NCBI GenBank assembly: GCA_030038015.1 | Contig: JASHPR010000444.1 | Coordinates: forward strand, 1-34,094 | Length of the DNA stretch: 34,094 nt | Origin: Streptosporangiaceae bacterium | GTDB taxonomy: Bacteria > Actinomycetota > Actinomycetes > Streptosporangiales > Streptosporangiaceae | Reading direction: 5' to 3' | Shown here: in pieces, positions 31,053 through 34,094 of the stretch | Numbering within the stretch: the first letter of the stretch is position 1 | How the letters are laid out: the number at the start of each line of letters is the position of its first letter | The notes under the pieces: generated by a model | What the model was told of the DNA's origin: nothing | What the model saw: the letters and a program-made list of their open reading frames with translations, nothing else | The model's database searches: none | Position numbers and translations under genes: made by a program

Positions 31053-31922
31053 ATGGCCATGCGCAACGTGATCAGCACCCTCAACCACGACGGAACCGAG
31101 GTCATGGGCCCCGGCGTCCTGATGTACCACTATCCCGGCAACGACATCATGAACGGCAGCCTGCTCACGGTCGAGAGCAACCACTTCTGCGTGCTCAAGT
31201 CGCGCGGCGCCATCCTCGACGTGTACGAGACCGGCCAGTACCCCGTGCAGACCCCGCAGCGGCCGCTGCTCGGCAGCATCCAGCAGAGCTTCTACGGCGG
31301 CCAGTCCCCGTGGCAGTACGAGGCGCTGTTCGTCTCCAGGGCCAAGAGCGTGGCCAAGTCCCGCGGGCTCGCACTGTCCCGGGAGCTCGCCGAGCTCGAC
31401 TACGACGTGGACTACTACGTCCATGTGGACAGCAAGGAGGACGCGGTGAAGCTGGTGACCCACATGCCGTACGCGGGGCACGTGCTCACCACGGACGCCG
31501 TGAACGCCTACGCGGGCCCGGTCGTGGAGCAGTCGATCAACCAGCTCGTCCAGGTCACGCCGCTGGAGCAGGTGAACGAGAAGATCCACGACATCACCGA
31601 GCTCGTCCGCGGCCACCTGCAGGACTTCCTGTCGATCTACGGGATCATGCTGAACGACGTCAAGGTCCTGATGCGGCCCAAGGACGAGCGGATGCGCGAG
31701 CTGATCTCGCTGCGCGCGTTCGGGCTGTCCGAGCACGAGGCGGTGCGGTACTACGTGGCCATGAAGATGGCCGAGCACGGCCTGCTGTCCGCCCCCAACA
31801 TGGCGATCGGCGAGCCGTTCAACATCGGGATCACCGCGGCCCAGGCAGGGCCGGTGGCTGCGGCGGTGCCCGCGGCCGGCGACGGCGGCCTGGGCGCGCA
31901 GGCGGCCCGTCCCGGGGCGTGA
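31053..31922 (+). CDS. SPFH/Band-7-like domain protein, soluble
   Basis: A 289-aa protein whose first 200 residues look like an SPFH domain of the YdjI/virion-core-like type: GSLLTVESNHFCVLKSRGAI, DVYETGQYPVQT, a strand-rich core and a long helical segment (VNEKIHDITELVRGHLQDFLSIYGIMLNDV). No membrane segment or signal peptide is visible, unlike flotillins and stomatins. The C-terminal 40 residues are Ala/Gly/Pro-rich. SPFH proteins form oligomeric rings at membranes; the role here is unknown. The AAAGGAG SD is strong. The partner gene starts 1 nt after the stop. Neither gene is in the M. tuberculosis hemL-phosphatase interval, as I recall it. Confidence 0.75.
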   Translation: MAMRNVISTLNHDGTEVMGPGVLMYHYPGNDIMNGSLLTVESNHFCVLKSRGAILDVYETGQYPVQTPQRPLLGSIQQSFYGGQSPWQYEALFVSRAKSVAKSRGLALSRELAELDYDVDYYVHVDSKEDAVKLVTHMPYAGHVLTTDAVNAYAGPVVEQSINQLVQVTPLEQVNEKIHDITELVRGHLQDFLSIYGIMLNDVKVLMRPKDERMRELISLRAFGLSEHEAVRYYVAMKMAEHGLLSAPNMAIGEPFNIGITAAQAGPVAAAVPAAGDGGLGAQAARPGA

Positions 31923-31923
31923 A

Positions 31924-32436
31924 GTGGCCGACGGGGTAGCCGACAAGCTGCGCAGCCTGCTCGCGTCGGACGTGTACACCGCCAAGGGCCGGCTGCGCTC
32001 CGACGACCTGCTGGTCCGCGAGCGGGTCGGGCGCGGCCTCGGCGAGGCGACCGCGCGGCTGCGGGACCTGGTCAGCCGGTGGCGGGCGGACCGGGTGCCG
32101 CCGTGCACCCGGGAGCAGCCGTTCCCGCCCGCCGAGGTGATGGAGCCGATCCGCCGGGCCGAGCGGCTGATCCGCTCGATCGACGACCTCTCGGCCGCCG
32201 TGCGCGGCCTGCCCCTGCTGAACCAGGACAAGGTCTGGGACCGGGTGCGGCAGATCGGCCTCGGCGAGCTGCTGCAGTTCGACTGGACCCTGGTCGGCGA
32301 GTCCGACGCGCTGTCGCAGGACCTCGGCTCCGTCGCCGTCCTCGACGAGGTCGATGTGGCCGCCGCCGAGGCGCGGCTGCGGACGATCCGCCAGGTGATC
32401 GCGGACCGGAGGCGCTACCTGGAGATCCTGGCCTGA
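31924..32436 (+). CDS. Helical hypothetical protein paired with SPFH protein
   Basis: A 170-aa protein without a recognised family. It is Arg/Leu/Asp-rich and predicted mostly helical, with coiled-coil-like heptads near 20-50 (VRERVGRGLGEATARLRDLV), 75-95 and a C-terminal helix (AEARLRTIRQVIADRRRYLEIL). No membrane segment or Cys pair is present. The GTG start lies 1 nt after the SPFH stop, implying translational coupling and a likely physical partnership. The start is supported mainly by that spacing; no separate SD is seen. A TTTTTCTT run follows the stop but has no clear stem. Confidence 0.65.
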   Translation: MADGVADKLRSLLASDVYTAKGRLRSDDLLVRERVGRGLGEATARLRDLVSRWRADRVPPCTREQPFPPAEVMEPIRRAERLIRSIDDLSAAVRGLPLLNQDKVWDRVRQIGLGELLQFDWTLVGESDALSQDLGSVAVLDEVDVAAAEARLRTIRQVIADRRRYLEILA

Positions 32437-32549
32437 CGTCTTTTTCTTGAACGTGACGCCAGCGGGCTGGCCGCCGCGCCGGGTCGCCCTGGTTCCGGGG
32501 GCGCCCCGCGGCGCCGCCGTGGCCACCGGGGAGGCCGGGGCAGGGCCGA

Positions 32550-32555
32550 TAAGCT
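32550..32555 (+). promoter_or_regulatory. Putative -10 (TAAGCT) for the histidine phosphatase gene
   Basis: TAAGCT lies 9 nt before ATG 32565 with no SD in between, so a leaderless or very short leader is likely. Confidence 0.4.
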
Positions 32556-32564
32556 TGGCGCGAC

Positions 32565-33209
32565 ATGAGCGAGGACCCGGCGGACGTCACGGTCGTGCAC
32601 GTGGTGCGCCACGGCGAGGTGGAGAACCCGCACCGCGTCCTCTACGGCAGGCTCCCGGGATACCGGCTATCGGCCGACGGCAGGGTGATGGCCAAGGCGG
32701 CTGCCGACTTCCTGGCCAGCCGGGACGTCGTGCTGCTGCGGTCGTCGCCGCTGGAGCGGGCGCTCGAGTCCGCCGAACCGATCGCCACGCAGTTTGGCCT
32801 GCCGGTGGTGACCGACGACCGGCTGATAGAGCCGTGGAACCATTTCGAGGGCATGACGTTCGGCGTCGGGGACGGCGCGCTGCGGCGGCCCCGGCACTGG
32901 CGGCACCTGTGGAACCCGTTCCGGCCCTCGTGGGGTGAGCCCTACCGCGAGATCGCCGCGAGGATGCGCGCCGCCATCGACGACGCCGCGGCCGGGGCAC
33001 GCGGGCGCGAGGCCGTCCTGGTGAGCCATCAGCTGCCGATCTGGGTGGCCCGCCGCAGCGTTGAGAGGCGGAGGCTGTGGCACGATCCGCGGCGGCGCCA
33101 GTGCGCCCTGGCCAGCGTCACCAGTTTCAGCTACCGTGGCGGCCGGCCGGCCGGGGTGAGCTACGCCGAGCCCGCGGGTGCCGGGCACGGCCAGGTGGCC
33201 GGCGCCTGA
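32565..33209 (+). CDS. Histidine phosphatase (phosphoglycerate mutase-like)
   Basis: A 214-aa member of the histidine phosphatase clan. The catalytic RHGE is at residues 15-18 (H16), the second His is H155 in VSHQLPIW, and SSPLERALESAEPIA supplies the phosphate-pocket Arg. The substrate is not predicted; it lacks the length and loop features of true glycolytic phosphoglycerate mutase. The order hemL, this phosphatase, TlpA is conserved with M. tuberculosis Rv0524-Rv0526 from memory. The C-terminal 20 residues are variable. Confidence 0.9.
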   Translation: MSEDPADVTVVHVVRHGEVENPHRVLYGRLPGYRLSADGRVMAKAAADFLASRDVVLLRSSPLERALESAEPIATQFGLPVVTDDRLIEPWNHFEGMTFGVGDGALRRPRHWRHLWNPFRPSWGEPYREIAARMRAAIDDAAAGARGREAVLVSHQLPIWVARRSVERRRLWHDPRRRQCALASVTSFSYRGGRPAGVSYAEPAGAGHGQVAGA

Positions 33210-33372
33210 TCCAGTCCGGCCCCGCTCCGCGGGCAGCATCGTCGGCACTTGCTGCTGCTCTGGCAGCTGGCGCTCTGCTGTCGTCAGGAGCGAACGCCCC
33301 ACCCGCTTCTCGCTCGTCAGAGCGGATCCGGCACAATAGGGCGCGGTACTACTGTGTGTAGGAGATCACCGA

Positions 33373-34014
33373 GTGTTCCGGCCGCCGTACTCCGCTAGCC
33401 GCGTGGCCGGCGCTGCGGCGCCGTGGGCGCGCCGTGCCGCCGCCGGCGTGCTGGTGGCTGCTGCCATGGCGCTTGGCGCCGCGGCCTGCGACGCGGGCGC
33501 GACCCCGCAGGACACCGCGGTCGGCAACGGAAGCAGCTTCGTGACCGGCAGCTACGGCACGACCGTGTTCGGGGCAGGGGCCCGCCCGGAAGCGCCCGAC
33601 GTCCGCGGCACCACACTGGCGGGCAGCAGGTTCGAGCTCTCCGCGGACAGGGGTTCCGTGGTCGTCATGAACTTCTGGGGCTCCTGGTGCACGCCCTGCC
33701 GCGAGGAGGCCCCGGCGCTGGGCACTCTCGCCCGGCAGCTGGCCGGGACCGGCGTGCGGTTCATCGGCGTGGACATCAGGGACAACCCGGCGAGCGCCGA
33801 GGCGTTCATGCGCACGTTCCGGATCACCTACCCCAGCCTCAACGACCCGAACGACGCGATCGCGCTTGACTTCAGCGGGACCGTACCGCCGGCCGGCATT
33901 CCAACTACCCTGGTCATCGACCGGAGCGGGCGGATCGCGGCGCGCATCGTGGGCCAGGTGTCGTATTCCGGGCTCAAGGCGCTGATCACTCAGGTAGCGG
34001 CGGGGCGCGGATGA
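33373..34014 (+). CDS. TlpA/ResA-like thioredoxin-fold protein
   Basis: A 213-aa exported thioredoxin-fold protein, expected to keep apocytochrome c Cys pairs reduced on the outer face of the membrane. The N-terminus is Arg-containing with a hydrophobic core (VLVAAAMALGAAAC) and Cys39 as a possible lipid anchor, though the -3 residue is Ala and the lipobox is weak. The redox site is WC106TPC109 in NFWGSWCTPCREEAP, and the cis-Pro segment is GIPTTLVIDRSG. The GTG start has AGGAG upstream. Its stop overlaps the next ATG as ATGA, so translation into a CcdA-like or similar gene is likely. Confidence 0.9.
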   Translation: MFRPPYSASRVAGAAAPWARRAAAGVLVAAAMALGAAACDAGATPQDTAVGNGSSFVTGSYGTTVFGAGARPEAPDVRGTTLAGSRFELSADRGSVVVMNFWGSWCTPCREEAPALGTLARQLAGTGVRFIGVDIRDNPASAEAFMRTFRITYPSLNDPNDAIALDFSGTVPPAGIPTTLVIDRSGRIAARIVGQVSYSGLKALITQVAAGRG

Positions 34015-34094
34015 CCTGGCTGCGCACCCCGCCGGAAGCCCAGCCGGCCGGGCCGGACGCCGGCCAGGCCGGCCAGGCCGGCCGGGGCAGGGCC
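34011..34094 (+). CDS. Start of next gene, 3' truncated; cytochrome c biogenesis by context
   Basis: ATG 34011 overlaps the TlpA stop (ATGA). The 28 visible codons encode a Pro/Ala/Gly/Gln-rich cytoplasmic-type N-terminus (MTWLRTPPEAQPAG...) with no family motif. In actinobacteria the next gene after TlpA is usually ccdA, followed by resB and ccsA, so one of these is expected. The identity is inference from order only. Confidence 0.5.
   Translation, partial: MTWLRTPPEAQPAGPDAGQAGQAGRGRA

Noticed and set aside
32437-32450. TTTTTCTT run after the 170-aa gene as a terminator
   Set aside because: No convincing GC stem immediately upstream.
1-34094. CRISPR arrays, tRNA/rRNA genes, IS elements, biosynthetic clusters
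   Set aside because: Looked for and not found. The repeats present are few, short and mostly inside coding sequence.

Overview
The window is very GC-rich with dense G/C third positions and many GTG starts. It carries the murT-gatD pair, a Rex-hemA-hemC-hemD-hemB operon with a Rex operator, a bS22/COX24-type mini-ribosomal protein, and several promoters of the form TAnnnT-(6-8 nt)-start codon, which imply leaderless mRNAs. Together these point to a filamentous-type actinomycete (Streptomyces/Streptosporangiales-like). The genus cannot be read from the sequence. No rRNA, tRNA, CRISPR array, transposase or integrase was seen.

Layout: (1) 1-5.1 kb: the end of a large HerA/DUF87-type ATPase, then murT and gatD (lipid II amidation). 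(2) 5.1-11.3 kb: a DsrE-like protein (-), a lipoprotein, an unusual FtsH-like membrane AAA protease, a leader-less glutamine cyclotransferase, and a DHA2-type MFS exporter (-). (3) 11.4-13.2 kb: a membrane SpoIIE/PP2C-type phosphatase, an unlisted 49-aa membrane peptide, and a nitrobindin. (4) 13.2-14.85 kb: an accessory stretch with a divergent pair (a 63-aa protein and a tiny GntR regulator), an interleaved pair of perfect inverted repeats, and a strongly structured candidate RNA on the minus strand. (5) 14.86-20.7 kb: a Nur-like Fur regulator, ygfZ, proline dehydrogenase, proC, an excisionase-type HTH protein, bS22, a PlsC-like acyltransferase, and a HAD-IB phosphatase (-). (6) 20.8-28.7 kb: a 7TM/repeat/ABM fusion protein, a glutaredoxin-like protein, then rex-hemA-hemC-hemD-hemB. 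(7) 28.7-34.1 kb: a prim-pol-like gene overlapping hemL, an SPFH protein with a helical partner, a histidine phosphatase, a TlpA-like thioredoxin, and the first codons of the next gene (cytochrome c biogenesis by context).

Several genes work together. MurT/GatD amidate peptidoglycan precursors. ProDH and ProC sit on opposite sides of proline metabolism. Rex (NADH/NAD+ sensor) lies upstream of, and is translationally coupled to, the tetrapyrrole genes; with hemB and hemL they cover glutamyl-tRNA to uroporphyrinogen III. The TlpA gene and its downstream neighbour probably begin a System II cytochrome c maturation cluster that uses the haem. From memory, proC-HTH-bS22-acyltransferase-HAD, glutaredoxin-hemACDB and hemL-phosphatase-TlpA follow the order seen in Mycobacterium tuberculosis Rv0500-Rv0527. 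The most interesting unexplained material is at 13.2-14.85 kb, followed by the FtsH-like protease, the 7TM-ABM fusion and the SPFH pair.
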